64,000 nucleotides of DNA from Serratia liquefaciens (GTDB lineage: Bacteria > Pseudomonadota > Gammaproteobacteria > Enterobacterales > Enterobacteriaceae): NCBI RefSeq assembly GCF_027594825.1, contig NZ_CP088930.1:1302001-1366000 (forward strand), given 5' to 3'. This document shows positions 30,061-40,041 of this stretch, piece by piece (the stretch's first letter is position 1; the number at the start of each line of letters is the position of its first letter). Below the pieces are notes generated by a model that did not search any database, had not been told where the DNA came from, and worked only from the letters and a program-made list of their open reading frames with translations. A program made the translations under genes and the position numbers.

Positions 30061-31070
30061 CAGTACATCTGCTCCTGCACCAAACGCTCTGCGGTTTCGA
30101 TCGCCATCAGCGCGCCGCCGAAGCGCACGTTGTCGGCGACCGACCAGAACTGCAGGATTTCAGGAATGCCGTAGTCATTGCGCAAACAGCCCAGGCTCAG
30201 CGCATCGCTGCCGGAGGCTTCCGTGACCTGAGTCGGATAGTCGTCTTCTTCGCTCAGTTGGATATCGTCCACCTGCTCCAGCTCGCTGCGTGCCTCTTCC
30301 GCAGAGATGGGACGCAACGCTTCCAGATGCACCACCTGCGCATGGCCGTAGAACACCGGCGACTGCACGCAGCTCACGGAGATCGGCAGCCCTTCGTCCT
30401 GCAGCACTTTGCGCACCTGATCGACGATCAACCGTTCTTCGCGCACGCTGCCCTGCTCGTCGGTCATCAACGGCAGCAGGTTGAACGCCAGCTGCTTGGC
30501 AAACACGCCCGGCTCGGCCGGAATGCCGTTCAGCAGACGCGCACTCTGACCGGCCAAATCGTCTACCGCCACTTTCCCGCGTGACGAAACCGACATCAGG
30601 GTGGTGACGTGCAGGCGAGAAAGCCCGGCCTGTTCGGTCAAGGGTTTGATTGCCGTCAGCAGTTGGCTGACCATGCTGTCGGCCACGGCGACAATATTGC
30701 GGTTACGGTAGTCCGCCAGCACCTGCGGGTTAACCCCAGGCACCACCAGCGGAACGTCCGGCTCCAGCGCAAACAGACCGCTGGTGTCGATCACCAGGCA
30801 GCCCATATTGCCGGCTTCTTCCGCGTAACGGGCCGAGGCTTCGCTACCGGCGACGAAGAACGCCAACTGTGCCTGTGACCAGTCGAATTCTTCCGCTTTT
30901 TGCACCAGTACCGATTTGCCATTGAAGCGCACCGTTGCACCGGCACTGCGCTCGCTGGCCAAAGGATAGAGTTCGCCCACCGGGAACTGGCGTTCCTGTA
31001 ACAGTTCCAGCAACGCTTCACCTACCGCGCCAGTGGCGCCAAGCAGAGCGATATTCCAGCCGTCAGACAT
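30060..31070 (-). CDS. usg: Aspartate-semialdehyde dehydrogenase-like protein Usg
   Basis: 336-residue homologue of aspartate-semialdehyde dehydrogenase. The Rossmann start [16 protein letters not shown] is intact, but where true Asd enzymes have the catalytic cysteine (NPNCST…KPL) this protein has [18 protein letters not shown], so it lacks the nucleophile and is unlikely to be a dehydrogenase. Same in E. coli Usg. It lies between pdxB (upstream) and truA (overlapping). Confidence 0.93.
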   Translation of the reverse strand: MSDGWNIALLGATGAVGEALLELLQERQFPVGELYPLASERSAGATVRFNGKSVLVQKAEEFDWSQAQLAFFVAGSEASARYAEEAGNMGCLVIDTSGLFALEPDVPLVVPGVNPQVLADYRNRNIVAVADSMVSQLLTAIKPLTEQAGLSRLHVTTLMSVSSRGKVAVDDLAGQSARLLNGIPAEPGVFAKQLAFNLLPLMTDEQGSVREERLIVDQVRKVLQDEGLPISVSCVQSPVFYGHAQVVHLEALRPISAEEARSELEQVDDIQLSEEDDYPTQVTEASGSDALSLGCLRNDYGIPEILQFWSVADNVRFGGALMAIETAERLVQEQMY

Positions 31071-31160
31071 TGGGTTTCTCCAGAGTATTTATTCAAATGC
31101 AGAGGGGCGACTGATTCGCCGCCCTGATAACAAAATTAGTCGCCGTTGCTTAAGAAAGCC

Positions 31161-32282
31161 TTACGCGATCAAAAAGCCCAGCTTGTGCAGCAGTTCCGCA
31201 CTGGCGCTGTCATCGCACTGGACGCGCAATGAAGACCATTCACGGCGCTCCTGATAATGTTTGCGCAGACGATCAAACTCGCCCGGTTGCCCGGCCACTT
31301 TACGCAGTGGTGCGTCGTCGCGGCGCACATCATACACCAAGTGCATCAATCGTTTTAATTTGCCTTCGTCCAGTGGACCATTGAGCTGGATCTGGCTGAA
31401 CTCCGGCACCGGCAACAATGAGGCCAGTTCGATCTGCTGCGGCTGCCCCAGATGGCGGCTGAAGGCCTCGAAGACCTGCGTCGTGCCGCGCGCCTTGCCC
31501 TCCAGCGTGTAACCGGCGATATGCGCGGTACCGATATCGACCCGCGCCAGCAGCGGCAGAGACAGCTCCGGCTCCGGTTCCCACACGTCCAGCACCGTGC
31601 TCAGCTTTTTGCCTTTTTCCAGCGCCTGCAACAGCGCCGCGTTGTCGACGACCGGACCGCGGCAAGCGTTGATCAGAATCCGGTTGTCCGGCAGCGCCGC
31701 CAGCAAATCGGCGTCCGCCAGGTGCAGTGAATGGTAAGGACCGGATTTATTCAGCGGAGTATGGAAGGTCAGCACGTCAGCTTCCGCCACCAGCTTCTCC
31801 AGCGGCCAGAATTCACCGCTGTCACCGCGATCGGCACGCGGCGGATCGCACAGTAAGGTACGCACGCCCAGGGCTTTCAAACGGGCATCCAGCCGTGAAC
31901 CTACGTTGCCGACGCCGATAATGCCGACGGTTTTATCGCGCAGGTGAAAACCGTCACGCTCGGCCAGCAACATCAGCGCAGAGAAGACATACTCCACCAC
32001 GGCAATGGCGTTGCACCCCGGGGCCGCAGAAAAACCTATGCCCTGCTGTTGCAACCAGGCGTCGTCTACGTGATCGGTGCCGGCTGTCGCGGTGCCGACA
32101 AAACCAATGCGGGTGCCGACCAGCAGCGCTTCATTCACTTTGGTCACCGAGCGCACCATCAACGCATCGGCATCCGCCAGCGCATCACTCGGAATTGGGC
32201 GGCCAGGCACGGCCTGTACGTTTCCCAGGCGACTGAACAATTCAGTCGCGTACGGCATATTTTCATCAACCAGGATTTTCAC
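31161..32282 (-). CDS. pdxB: Erythronate-4-phosphate dehydrogenase
   Basis: 373 residues; second step of the DXP-dependent pyridoxal phosphate pathway, oxidising 4-phosphoerythronate. D-2-hydroxyacid dehydrogenase fold: NAD motif [12 protein letters not shown], catalytic R in [12 protein letters not shown] in EPELSLP and H in [16 protein letters not shown]-terminal dimerisation domain DUF3410-like. The start is GTG 32282 ([10 protein letters not shown] follows), with CGGAG seven bases before; the 72 codons open upstream are unconserved. In E. coli flk is adjacent; here 15 kb intervenes. Confidence 0.95.
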   Translation of the reverse strand: MKILVDENMPYATELFSRLGNVQAVPGRPIPSDALADADALMVRSVTKVNEALLVGTRIGFVGTATAGTDHVDDAWLQQQGIGFSAAPGCNAIAVVEYVFSALMLLAERDGFHLRDKTVGIIGVGNVGSRLDARLKALGVRTLLCDPPRADRGDSGEFWPLEKLVAEADVLTFHTPLNKSGPYHSLHLADADLLAALPDNRILINACRGPVVDNAALLQALEKGKKLSTVLDVWEPEPELSLPLLARVDIGTAHIAGYTLEGKARGTTQVFEAFSRHLGQPQQIELASLLPVPEFSQIQLNGPLDEGKLKRLMHLVYDVRRDDAPLRKVAGQPGEFDRLRKHYQERREWSSLRVQCDDSASAELLHKLGFLIA

Positions 32283-32335
32283 TTGTCGCTCCGACGGTTT
32301 ACGGCTATTTGGCTGGGAAATAGTGTGCCACTGAA

Positions 32336-33109
32336 TCATGCCCGGCGAAAGCGCTCGGGGGTGGTGCCGGCGATTTGCTGAAACATGACAATAAACGCCG
32401 ACGCCGAGCTGTAGCCCACTTCCAGCGCGACCTCCTGCACGGTTTTTCCCTGTTCCAATAATGAAACGGCATGGAGAAAACGCAGTCGCTGGCGCCATTC
32501 GCTAAACGACATCCCCAGGTCCTGCTGGCAACGGCGCGACAGGGTGCGTTCGGTGGTGTAGACCCGGGTGGCCCAGGCGGCGAGCGAGGTATTGTCCGAC
32601 GGGTTGTGCTCCAGCGCTTCCAGCACCGGTGCCAAAAATTTGTCTTCGGAGGTCGGCAGATAAGTTTGTTGCACCGGCGAAACATGCAGTTGGTCTATCA
32701 ATGCGCGGCACAAGCGTAAATCCTGTTTGCTTTGCGGGATGTATTGTTTGCGGGCGTAAAAGTCTTCGGCAATGGCACGGAAAATCGGAGTGACGCTGAC
32801 CAGGCAAGGCGCTTCCGGCAGGCCGACGCACAGCGGCAGAGCAATATCCACCATACGGCACTGCGCCAGGCGCTGGTTATAACAGGAGTGTTCAATCTCC
32901 GCCGGCGCCCATAACACAAACTCCGGCGGTGCCAGAAAGCGCTGACCGCCAATGCGCAACACCATGACACCGGCTTTTACCCACATCAGCTGTCCCCAGC
33001 TGTGGCGATGCGGCTGGAACTCGGTGCGCGCATTAAACTCCTCGCAGCGGAACTGTACCGGACGCGGTGCCGGGATCAGCGCTTCGGGATAATGGCGGAT
33101 TTCTGACAT
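32336..33109 (-). CDS. AraC-family regulator
   Basis: 257 residues: an N-terminal cupin sensor domain (about 25-110; [11 protein letters not shown] with metal/ligand histidines) and a C-terminal double helix-turn-helix (about 160-257; [24 protein letters not shown] and [32 protein letters not shown]). Similar in layout to E. coli NimR (YeaM), which controls a neighbouring exporter. Start 33109 was chosen for its GGAG. The divergent EamA transporter next door is the likely target. Confidence 0.85.
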   Translation of the reverse strand: MSEIRHYPEALIPAPRPVQFRCEEFNARTEFQPHRHSWGQLMWVKAGVMVLRIGGQRFLAPPEFVLWAPAEIEHSCYNQRLAQCRMVDIALPLCVGLPEAPCLVSVTPIFRAIAEDFYARKQYIPQSKQDLRLCRALIDQLHVSPVQQTYLPTSEDKFLAPVLEALEHNPSDNTSLAAWATRVYTTERTLSRRCQQDLGMSFSEWRQRLRFLHAVSLLEQGKTVQEVALEVGYSSASAFIVMFQQIAGTTPERFRRA

Positions 33110-33147
33110 GGTTTCGCTCCGTGACTTGTCTTGTTTGGCCAAAAATT

Positions 33148-33181
33148 TGTCTGGATATCGCTATATATAATAAACCGGACA
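33148..33181. promoter_or_regulatory. Divergent promoter with inverted repeat
   Basis: TGTCTGG and CCGGACA (one mismatch) flank 20 bp of AT-rich DNA containing TATATATAAT. Candidate operator of the AraC-type regulator at both promoters. Confidence 0.4.
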
Positions 33182-33226
33182 CGCGTAAACTAGCCAGCAT
33201 GTCAGTCGTTAATGAGAATAATTATC

Positions 33227-34129
33227 ATGAATATGATCTTCCCTTTGCTGGCGGTTTTGATTTGGTCAATCAATGCCGTGGTCAGTAAGCTCTCGGCCAC
33301 CGCTATCGATCCGGCCGCGATCTCCTTCTACCGCTGGTTGCTGGCGCTGATCACCCTGACGCCATTTGTGCTGCCTGGCGTGATCCGCCACTGGTCGGCA
33401 ATACGCGCCAACTGGTGGAAATTGCTGGTCCTCGGCATGTTGGGCATGGTGCTGTATCAGAGCCTGGCCTATTACGCAGCGCACAGCGTCAGCGCGCTAT
33501 TTATGGGCATTATTGTTTCACTGATCCCATTACTGACCATTCTGATCAGCATAGTGCTATTGCGCGTCGCGCCCACGGTAGGCATTGCCATCGGCAGCCT
33601 GTTGTCTTTGGGCGGCTTGATCTGGCTGGTGAGTGCCGGTAACCCGGGTGAGTTGCTGCAGCACGGCATCGGCAAGGGGGAATGGATGATGCTCGCCGCC
33701 ACCGCCTCTTATGCGCTGTACGGCGTGCTGACCAAACGTTGGGCAATTGCCCTGCCGAACTGGCAGTCGTTGTATGTGCAGATCCTGTTCGGCGTGGTGC
33801 TGTTACTGCCGAACTTCCTGATGGCACAAGACGTGTCTCTGACCAGCCAAAATATTCCGCTGGTGCTGTTTGCCGGCATTCCGGCCTCGATTGTCGCACC
33901 TTACCTGTGGATCCACGGTGTTATGCGCCTGGGGGCCAATACCGCGTCGATCTTTATGAACCTGGCACCGGTATTTACCGCCATCATTGCGGTGCTGTTC
34001 CTGCATGAACACCTGCACAGCTACCATCTGATCGGCGGCGGCATTACCCTACTGGGCGTGATCCTGTCGCAGCGCCTGCGTACGCCGCTGGGGCGCAAAG
34101 CAAAACAAGCCGCAGAATGTCAGAGCTAA
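33227..34129 (+). CDS. EamA-family (DMT) transporter
   Basis: 300-residue drug/metabolite transporter with ten predicted transmembrane helices in two EamA repeats (about 5-135 and 148-285). Repeat 1 shows AVLIWSINAVVSKLS; repeat 2 shows ATASYALYGVLTKRW. Inner-membrane exporter of unknown substrate. Start candidates are ATG 33212, 33227 and 33233; 33227 has GAGAA about eight bases upstream. Its stop overlaps the convergent tctE stop by 4 bp. Confidence 0.85.
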   Translation: MNMIFPLLAVLIWSINAVVSKLSATAIDPAAISFYRWLLALITLTPFVLPGVIRHWSAIRANWWKLLVLGMLGMVLYQSLAYYAAHSVSALFMGIIVSLIPLLTILISIVLLRVAPTVGIAIGSLLSLGGLIWLVSAGNPGELLQHGIGKGEWMMLAATASYALYGVLTKRWAIALPNWQSLYVQILFGVVLLLPNFLMAQDVSLTSQNIPLVLFAGIPASIVAPYLWIHGVMRLGANTASIFMNLAPVFTAIIAVLFLHEHLHSYHLIGGGITLLGVILSQRLRTPLGRKAKQAAECQS

Positions 34130-35544
34130 GATAACAATTGAAAACGCACCCGCACCAGCAGGCCACCCAGCGTGGCCGAGGTCAACAGCTCCGGGCGGGT
34201 GCCGTGATAACGGGTAATATCGCTGACCAGCGCCAGCCCCAATCCGGCACCGGGTTGATCACCCACGTTATCCAGCCGATGAAACGGCTGCAGCGCCTGC
34301 GCGGTATCCTGTTGGGCAATACCCGGGCCGCTGTCTTCAATTTCCAATATTCCCTCCCCGGCCTGCTTGTCCAGGGTTAAACGTGCGGTGACCGTGCCCT
34401 GATACGGCGTATACTTCAGTGCGTTATCCAGCAAGTTGGCGCACAGTTCGGTTAGCAACAGCGTTTCTCCGCCGACCCAACAAACCGCTTCTCCCTCGTA
34501 CCCCAAATCGATACGCTTGCTGCGGGCCTGGGGTAAACGTGAAAAGCAGGCGTCACGCAGCACCTGCGCCAGGTTTACCGGCTGCAGTTGGCGATCGGCG
34601 TGGTGCTCATGAGCTTTGAGCCGCGAAAGGTAGAGCAGGCGATCGGTCAGCGCCACGGTGTTATCCAGCGTTGCGCTCATGGCCAGCAAGCTTTCCCGCC
34701 ACTGCTGCGGCTTATCGCTGGCCAGCGCCACTCCCACCTGGGTTTTCAATACGGTCAACGGCGTGCGCAGCTGATGTGAAGCGTCGGCGCTAAAACGCTC
34801 CTGTCGCGCCACCATCAGCCGCAGCCGTTCAATATACCGGTTGAACGCCAGCAGCAGCGGCTGCATTTCCGACCAGGGTAACACCATCGGCAGCGGCGTC
34901 AGCTCACCCGGATCGCGCCGCAGCATAATGCCGGAAAGCTTGCGCATCGGCTTAAGCACTCGCTTGAGCAACGCAAAGGCCAGGATCATGGTCAGTACCA
35001 CCACGGTTCCCTGGCTGAGCAAAGCGGAAAGCATCATCTGCCGCGCCAGATAGCGGCGCGACTCCAGGGTTTCTGCCACCAGAATGGTTGCCATGCCCAT
35101 CACTCCGGATTCGTTGACCGGCTGGTACAGCGCCGCCACGCGGATCGGCCGGCCGCGATATTCGGCGTCGTAGAAATGCACCAGCGCCGGATACAGGCTT
35201 GAGCGCAAAATATGCGGCGGCATCGTCGGCAGATCGTCATAGCCGGAGATACTTACGCCCTGCGGTGAGATCACTTCGTAGTAAAGCTGATCGTTCATGT
35301 TGCGCTCAAAGCTGTCGAGCACCACATAAGGCACATCCGCCTCAAGCCGGCCATTACGTACCACCAGCCGCTCCGCCACGGTGCGCGCCGACGCCAGCAA
35401 CGTGCGATCGTAAGCCAGCGTCGCGGCATTCATCGCGCTGAAGTAGTGGGTATAAATCGAGATGCCGCCCAACACCAGCAGCGGCAAGCCAAAGAACAAC
35501 AACAATTGATAAAACAGCGATCGCGGCGCGTTAAACCACCTCAT
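34126..35544 (-). CDS. tctE: Tricarboxylate-sensing histidine kinase TctE
   Basis: 472 residues (Salmonella TctE 471). Two transmembrane helices (about 10-32 and 172-192) flank a periplasmic sensor domain; then HAMP, H-box FSADASHQLRTPL with phospho-accepting His257, N-box ELCANLLDNALKYTP and G-box GPGIA/GAGLGLALV. It senses external citrate/tricarboxylates in Salmonella and phosphorylates TctD. The start at 35544 (MRWFNAPRS) overlaps the tctD end by 14 bp; the frame open further upstream is in the tctD coding region. Confidence 0.92.
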   Translation of the reverse strand: MRWFNAPRSLFYQLLLFFGLPLLVLGGISIYTHYFSAMNAATLAYDRTLLASARTVAERLVVRNGRLEADVPYVVLDSFERNMNDQLYYEVISPQGVSISGYDDLPTMPPHILRSSLYPALVHFYDAEYRGRPIRVAALYQPVNESGVMGMATILVAETLESRRYLARQMMLSALLSQGTVVVLTMILAFALLKRVLKPMRKLSGIMLRRDPGELTPLPMVLPWSEMQPLLLAFNRYIERLRLMVARQERFSADASHQLRTPLTVLKTQVGVALASDKPQQWRESLLAMSATLDNTVALTDRLLYLSRLKAHEHHADRQLQPVNLAQVLRDACFSRLPQARSKRIDLGYEGEAVCWVGGETLLLTELCANLLDNALKYTPYQGTVTARLTLDKQAGEGILEIEDSGPGIAQQDTAQALQPFHRLDNVGDQPGAGLGLALVSDITRYHGTRPELLTSATLGGLLVRVRFQLLS

Positions 35545-36205
35545 TGCAAAGCTCCAGGCTGTAGCCCAGACCGCGCAGAGTGATGATCGCCACGTTGCTG
35601 CCCTGCAGTTTTTTTCGCAGCCGGTGGACATAGAGTTCGATGCTTTCCGGATTGGCCTCGTCGGCCAAGGTAAACACCTGTTCAAACAGCTGCTGTTTGG
35701 CGACCGGCCGACCACGGCGGTGGATCAACGCGGTCAGCACCGCCAGTTCACGCGGCGTCAATTGCAGCGGTTTGTCGTCCAACTGAAAATAGCCTTCATC
35801 GTGATAGGTCAGCGCACCGTATTGCAGCGCCTGAGGAGTCACGCCAACGCTGCGGCGCAGCAGCGCCCGAATGCGCGCCTCCAACTCATCCAGTTCGAAA
35901 GGCTTGGTGAGATAATCGTCCGCCCCCAGGTTCAACCCTTTAACCCGATCGGCGACGTCGGTTCTGGCCGTCAACAGCAGCACCGGTAAGTCCTGCCCTC
36001 GCTTGCGCAGGCGGGCCAGCAGTTCCAGACCGTTCAACCGCGGCAGCGCCACGTCCAGCACCACCAGCGCATAGGATTCGTTTAACAACAGATGATCGGC
36101 CGCCAGCCCGTCCGGCGCGACGTCGACGGCAAAACCGACGCCGGTTAACGCCTTTTGCAGCCAGTGGGATAACTCGGGATGATCCTCAACCAATAACAGA
36201 CGCAT
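35531..36205 (-). CDS. tctD: Response regulator TctD
   Basis: 224-residue OmpR-type response regulator. Receiver domain with acidic pocket E7-D8, phospho-acceptor D51 (VVLDVALPRLNG) and K101 region (TKPFELDEL); winged-helix DNA-binding domain from about 125, ending VIITLRGLGYSLE. Controls the divergent tctCBA operon. Translationally coupled to tctE. Confidence 0.94.
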   Translation of the reverse strand: MRLLLVEDHPELSHWLQKALTGVGFAVDVAPDGLAADHLLLNESYALVVLDVALPRLNGLELLARLRKRGQDLPVLLLTARTDVADRVKGLNLGADDYLTKPFELDELEARIRALLRRSVGVTPQALQYGALTYHDEGYFQLDDKPLQLTPRELAVLTALIHRRGRPVAKQQLFEQVFTLADEANPESIELYVHRLRKKLQGSNVAIITLRGLGYSLELCNEVV

Positions 36206-36425
36206 GTTTCCATTCCATTGATTTGTCTATGCCGGCAGGCCGAATGCTGCACCGTGGCATCAGGATCCGGCTTATTGTGAATTAACATATTCATAACAGA
36301 AGGATGGCATGGAAGGCGTAGGGATAGAAGGGTTGCTCCCGGTCAGTTTTGAGAGCTGGAACACAATTGCGACACGGAACAAACCCTGAGCCGTCGGCAA
36401 CAGGGCTGATTCGGTTAGCCAGCCA

Positions 36426-36752
36426 CTACATTTCGATTTCGCAGTCGGCCAGGGCGATATCCAGTACCGGGTTCAATTTGGCGGGGGTAAACGGTGGAGA
36501 CACCAGTACCGAGCGGTTGTTGGCGGCGAAGACCAGATCAATACCGGTGATACAGGCCGTCATCTGGCAGGCATACTTTTCGTTTTTCCCATTCGAAAAA
36601 TGCAGTTCAAAAACGCCGATCTCCGCGCGCAGGCGCTTAAGACGACAATGGCCTTCTTCCCCGACCCTATCGGCATAGGCCACCGGCAACATCTTGATGG
36701 CGTTAACTTTATTGCTGTCTTTGCTACCGAATAACTTCCCTAACGAAAACAT
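36426..36752 (-). CDS. Hypothetical protein
   Basis: 108 residues, not recognised. MFSLGKLFGSKDSNKV at the start, no signal peptide or membrane segment, four cysteines (about 36, 62, 67 and 104) and an acidic C-terminus. AAGGTG lies eight bases before the ATG, supporting a real gene. It sits alone between tctD and tctC, on the tctDE strand, 220 bp upstream of tctD. Nothing ties it to tricarboxylate uptake. Confidence 0.6.
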   Translation of the reverse strand: MFSLGKLFGSKDSNKVNAIKMLPVAYADRVGEEGHCRLKRLRAEIGVFELHFSNGKNEKYACQMTACITGIDLVFAANNRSVLVSPPFTPAKLNPVLDIALADCEIEM

Positions 36753-37051
36753 AATAATGCACCTTCATTCATTTTATTTTTCGGCATTTTATCGCAAGAC
36801 GGAACCGACAAAACTGACATTACGCAGGCTTTAAGCAAGGTTTACGCGCTGTTCTTCCCTCACCGCATGTGTTAACCGGCGAGCAATCTGGCCCATTGTC
36901 AGCGGTGTGATTAGCGCTAACAGGAGACACGTATCACATCCCGGAAACTTTTCCCTCGGTTGAAAGGTAAATGAAAGGTTGTTGATTTAACAATCCAGCA
37001 ACCCGTATCGGCGGGGATCCGCACCGACTGAAAAATACCTTGGGGAAAGCA
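36753..37051. promoter_or_regulatory. tctCBA upstream region
   Basis: 299 bp with no supported gene. It contains a TGTGATTAGCGCTAACA sequence (from about 36904) with one good CRP half-site and a poor second half, and GGTTG…CAACC arms near 36974-37000. TctD should bind here by analogy with Salmonella; its site could not be identified. Confidence 0.4.
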
Positions 37052-38032
37052 ATGAAAAAAATAATCACCCGCACACTGACCGCTACCGCCCTGCTGCTGG
37101 CCACCCAACAGGCTTTTGCCCTGGAAGCGCCGAAACGCACCGAATGCATCGCTCCTGCCAAGCCTGGCGGGGGGTTTGACCTGACCTGCAAGCTGATTCA
37201 GGTCTCGCTGCAAGAAACCAAAGCCATCGACAAACCGATGCGCGTGACCTATATGCCCGGCGGGGTCGGCGCGGTGGCTTACAACGCCATCGTGGCTCAG
37301 CGCCCGGCGGAATTCGGCACGGTAGTCGCCTTCTCCGGCGGTTCGCTGCTGAATTTGTCACAGGGAAAATTCGGCCGTTACAACGTCGATGACGTGAAGT
37401 GGCTGGCCGCGGTGGGTACCGACTACGGCATGATCGCCGTGCGCGCCGACTCGCCGTACAAAACCCTGAAAGACCTGATGAACGCCTTCCAGAAAGATCC
37501 CAATAGCGTGGTGTTCGGCGCTGGGGCCTCTATCGGCAGCCAGGACTGGATGAAAACCGCGCTGCTGGCGCGCGAAGTCGGCGTCGATCCCCACAAGATG
37601 CGTTACGTGGCATTCGAAGGCGGCGGCGAGCCGGTTACCGCCCTGCTCGGCAACCACATTCAGGCCGTTTCCGGCGATTTGAGCGAAATGGTGCCCTACC
37701 TACAGGGTGACAAAATTCGCGTGCTGGCAGTGTACTCCGAACAGCGTCTGCCGGGTCAGTTAGCCGATGTTCCGACCGCCAAAGAGCAAGGGTTCAATCT
37801 GGTCTGGCCGATCATTCGCGGCTTCTACGTTGGCCCGAAGGTCACGGAAGAGGAGTACCAGTGGTGGCTCGATACCTTCAAGAAAATGATGACAACCGAT
37901 GAATTCAAGCAACAGCGCGATCTGCGCGGCCTGTTTGAATTCGACCTGACCGGCAAAGAATTGGACGCCTACGTGAAAAACCAGGTCAATCAGTACCGTG
38001 AACAGGCCAAAGTTTTCGGCCTGGCCAAATAA
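37052..38032 (+). CDS. tctC: Tricarboxylate-binding periplasmic protein TctC
   Basis: 326 residues (Salmonella 325). Signal peptide about 1-23 (ends QQAFA). BUG/TctC-type solute-binding protein of the tripartite tricarboxylate transporter family; key motif IAPAKPGGGFDLTCK near the N-terminus and YMPGGVGAVAYN. ATG 37052 has GGGGAAA eight bases upstream; the TTG twelve bases earlier is not needed. First gene of tctCBA. Confidence 0.94.
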   Translation: MKKIITRTLTATALLLATQQAFALEAPKRTECIAPAKPGGGFDLTCKLIQVSLQETKAIDKPMRVTYMPGGVGAVAYNAIVAQRPAEFGTVVAFSGGSLLNLSQGKFGRYNVDDVKWLAAVGTDYGMIAVRADSPYKTLKDLMNAFQKDPNSVVFGAGASIGSQDWMKTALLAREVGVDPHKMRYVAFEGGGEPVTALLGNHIQAVSGDLSEMVPYLQGDKIRVLAVYSEQRLPGQLADVPTAKEQGFNLVWPIIRGFYVGPKVTEEEYQWWLDTFKKMMTTDEFKQQRDLRGLFEFDLTGKELDAYVKNQVNQYREQAKVFGLAK

Positions 38033-38044
38033 CCGGGGGCTACC

Positions 38045-38476
38045 ATGAGCGATCGCATTTTTGCCGGGTTCTGGCTGCTGCTGTGTATCGGCGGCCTGTT
38101 TATCGGCTGGGGTATCCAGAGCGAATACAGCTATGAACCGCTGGGGCCGCGCCCCTTCCCGCTGGCTATTCTCAGCCTGATGGCGCTGTGTGCGGCACTG
38201 CTGCTGTTGAACAAACCGCAGGCCGTTGAATGGCCGCACAACAAGGTGATGCAGCGCCTGCTGGTGCTGGTGATCACGCTGGTGCTGTACGCCTGGGGCT
38301 TCGAGTGGCTGGGCTTCCCGCTGGCGACCGCGTTGCTGACCTTCAGCATTGGCCTGCTGTTCCAGGCCAGCCTGACGGCGGCATTGGTGTCCGGCGCGAT
38401 CATGGGTGTTGCGCTCTATTACGCCTTTGACCGCTTACTTGATGTGACACTGCCACTCGGCGTTTGGCTGAGCTAA
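38045..38476 (+). CDS. tctB: Tricarboxylate transporter small membrane subunit TctB
   Basis: 143 residues with four predicted helices (about 6-25, 39-57, 73-100 and 115-140), the small integral subunit of the TTT transporter. 12 bp after tctC and 11 bp before tctA. Confidence 0.93.
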   Translation: MSDRIFAGFWLLLCIGGLFIGWGIQSEYSYEPLGPRPFPLAILSLMALCAALLLLNKPQAVEWPHNKVMQRLLVLVITLVLYAWGFEWLGFPLATALLTFSIGLLFQASLTAALVSGAIMGVALYYAFDRLLDVTLPLGVWLS

Positions 38477-38487
38477 CGGGGGCGATG

Positions 38488-40005
38488 ATGGAAACCTGGA
38501 TGTATTTGTCTCAAGGGTTCGAGGTGGCGTTGGTGCCCCAGAACCTGATTATCGCCCTGATCGGCTGTTTCGTCGGCACCATTGTCGGCCTGCTGCCGGG
38601 ACTGGGCCCGATCAACGGCGTGGCTATCCTGCTGCCGCTGGCGTTTGCGCTCAAGTTGCCGGCCGAGTCCGCGCTGATCCTGCTAGCGACGGTGTATATC
38701 GGCTGCGAATACGGCGGGCGTATCTCCTCGATCCTGCTCAATGTTCCGGGGGATGCCGCCGCGATCATGACCGCGCTGGACGGTTACCCCATGGCACAGC
38801 AAGGTCGTGCCGGCGTCGCGCTGTCGATTTCGGCGGTCAGCTCCTTTGTCGGTTCGATGATCGCCATCGGCGGGATCATTCTGTTTGCCCCGCTGCTGGC
38901 CCGTTGGTCACTGGCATTTGGCCCGGCGGAGTATTTCGCCCTGATGGTGTTCGCCATCGCCTGCCTGGGCAGCATGATGAGCCAGAACCCGTTGAAGTCG
39001 CTGCTGGCGGCGCTGATTGGCCTGGGGCTGGCGACGGTCGGGGTGGATGCCAACACCGGCGTTTATCGCTTTACCTTCGACAGCGTTCACCTCTCCGACG
39101 GCGTGCAGTTTATCGTGGTGGTGATTGGCCTGTTCTCGGTCAGTGAAATTCTGCTGATGCTGGAAAGCACCAGTACCGGGCAAAAACTGGTGCGTAAAAC
39201 CGGCCGCCTGCTGTTTAACCGCAAAGAGGCCGCCGAGTGCGTGGGCCCTACGCTACGCTCTTCGGTGATCGGTTTCTTCGTCGGCATTCTGCCGGGTGCC
39301 GGGGCCACCATCGCCAGCGCCCTCACCTACATGACCGAAAAGAAAATCAGCGGCAACAGCGAAACCTTCGGTAAAGGGGATATTCGCGGCGTCGCCGCGC
39401 CTGAAGCGGCCAATAATGCTTCGGCCTGCGGCTCGTTCATTCCGATGCTGACGCTGGGCGTACCGGGCTCCGGTACCACCGCGGTAATGATGGGAGCGCT
39501 GACGCTATACAACATCACGCCTGGCCCGGCAATGTTCACCGAACAGCCGGATATTGTCTGGGGACTGATTGCCGCGCTGCTGATTGCCAACGTGATCCTG
39601 CTGATCATGAACCTGCCGCTGGTGGGCCTGTTTACCCGTATGCTGACCGTTCCATTGTGGTTCCTGGTACCGGCGATTGCCGCGGTGTCGGCGGTCGGTG
39701 TTTACGCGGTACACAGCACCACCTTTGATCTGCTGTTGATGGTCGGGCTGGGGGTGTTTGGTTACATACTGAGGAAAATGCACTTCCCAATGTCACCGCT
39801 GATCCTGGGCTTCGTTCTGGGGGAGATGCTGGAGCAAAACCTGCGCCGTGCGCTGTCGATCAGCAACGGTGAGTTCAGCATCCTGTGGGGCAGCGGCATC
39901 GCGCAAACGCTGCTGGTGCTGGCGGTATCCGTGCTGGTGCTGCCGCTGCTGTTGCGCAGAGTGCGCAAACGCCGCCTGACGGCGGAAGCGGCCAAGGCTG
40001 AGTAA
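38488..40005 (+). CDS. tctA: Tricarboxylate transporter large membrane subunit TctA
   Basis: 505 residues (Salmonella 504), about 11-12 transmembrane helices; cation-driven uptake subunit of TctABC. Two conserved repeats of the TctA family are visible: GTIVGLLPGLGPINGVAILLP near residue 30 and VGILPGAGATIASALTY near 265, each with a glycine/proline-rich re-entrant motif. ATG 38488 was chosen over 38485 because of the spacing to GGGGG (38478-38482) and homology. Confidence 0.95.
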   Translation: METWMYLSQGFEVALVPQNLIIALIGCFVGTIVGLLPGLGPINGVAILLPLAFALKLPAESALILLATVYIGCEYGGRISSILLNVPGDAAAIMTALDGYPMAQQGRAGVALSISAVSSFVGSMIAIGGIILFAPLLARWSLAFGPAEYFALMVFAIACLGSMMSQNPLKSLLAALIGLGLATVGVDANTGVYRFTFDSVHLSDGVQFIVVVIGLFSVSEILLMLESTSTGQKLVRKTGRLLFNRKEAAECVGPTLRSSVIGFFVGILPGAGATIASALTYMTEKKISGNSETFGKGDIRGVAAPEAANNASACGSFIPMLTLGVPGSGTTAVMMGALTLYNITPGPAMFTEQPDIVWGLIAALLIANVILLIMNLPLVGLFTRMLTVPLWFLVPAIAAVSAVGVYAVHSTTFDLLLMVGLGVFGYILRKMHFPMSPLILGFVLGEMLEQNLRRALSISNGEFSILWGSGIAQTLLVLAVSVLVLPLLLRRVRKRRLTAEAAKAE

Positions 40006-40008
40006 GCA

Positions 40009-40038
40009 AAAAGGGCGGAGTATTAACTCCGCCCTTTT
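40009..40038. terminator. Bidirectional terminator tctA / acetyltransferase
   Basis: AAAAGGGCGGAG–TATTAA–CTCCGCCCTTTT, just after the tctA stop and four bases before the stop of the convergent acetyltransferase. Confidence 0.93.
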
Positions 40039-40041
40039 CAT

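Noticed and set aside
36904..36925. CRP site upstream of tctC
   Set aside because: Only the left half TGTGA fits; the right half departs from TCACA.
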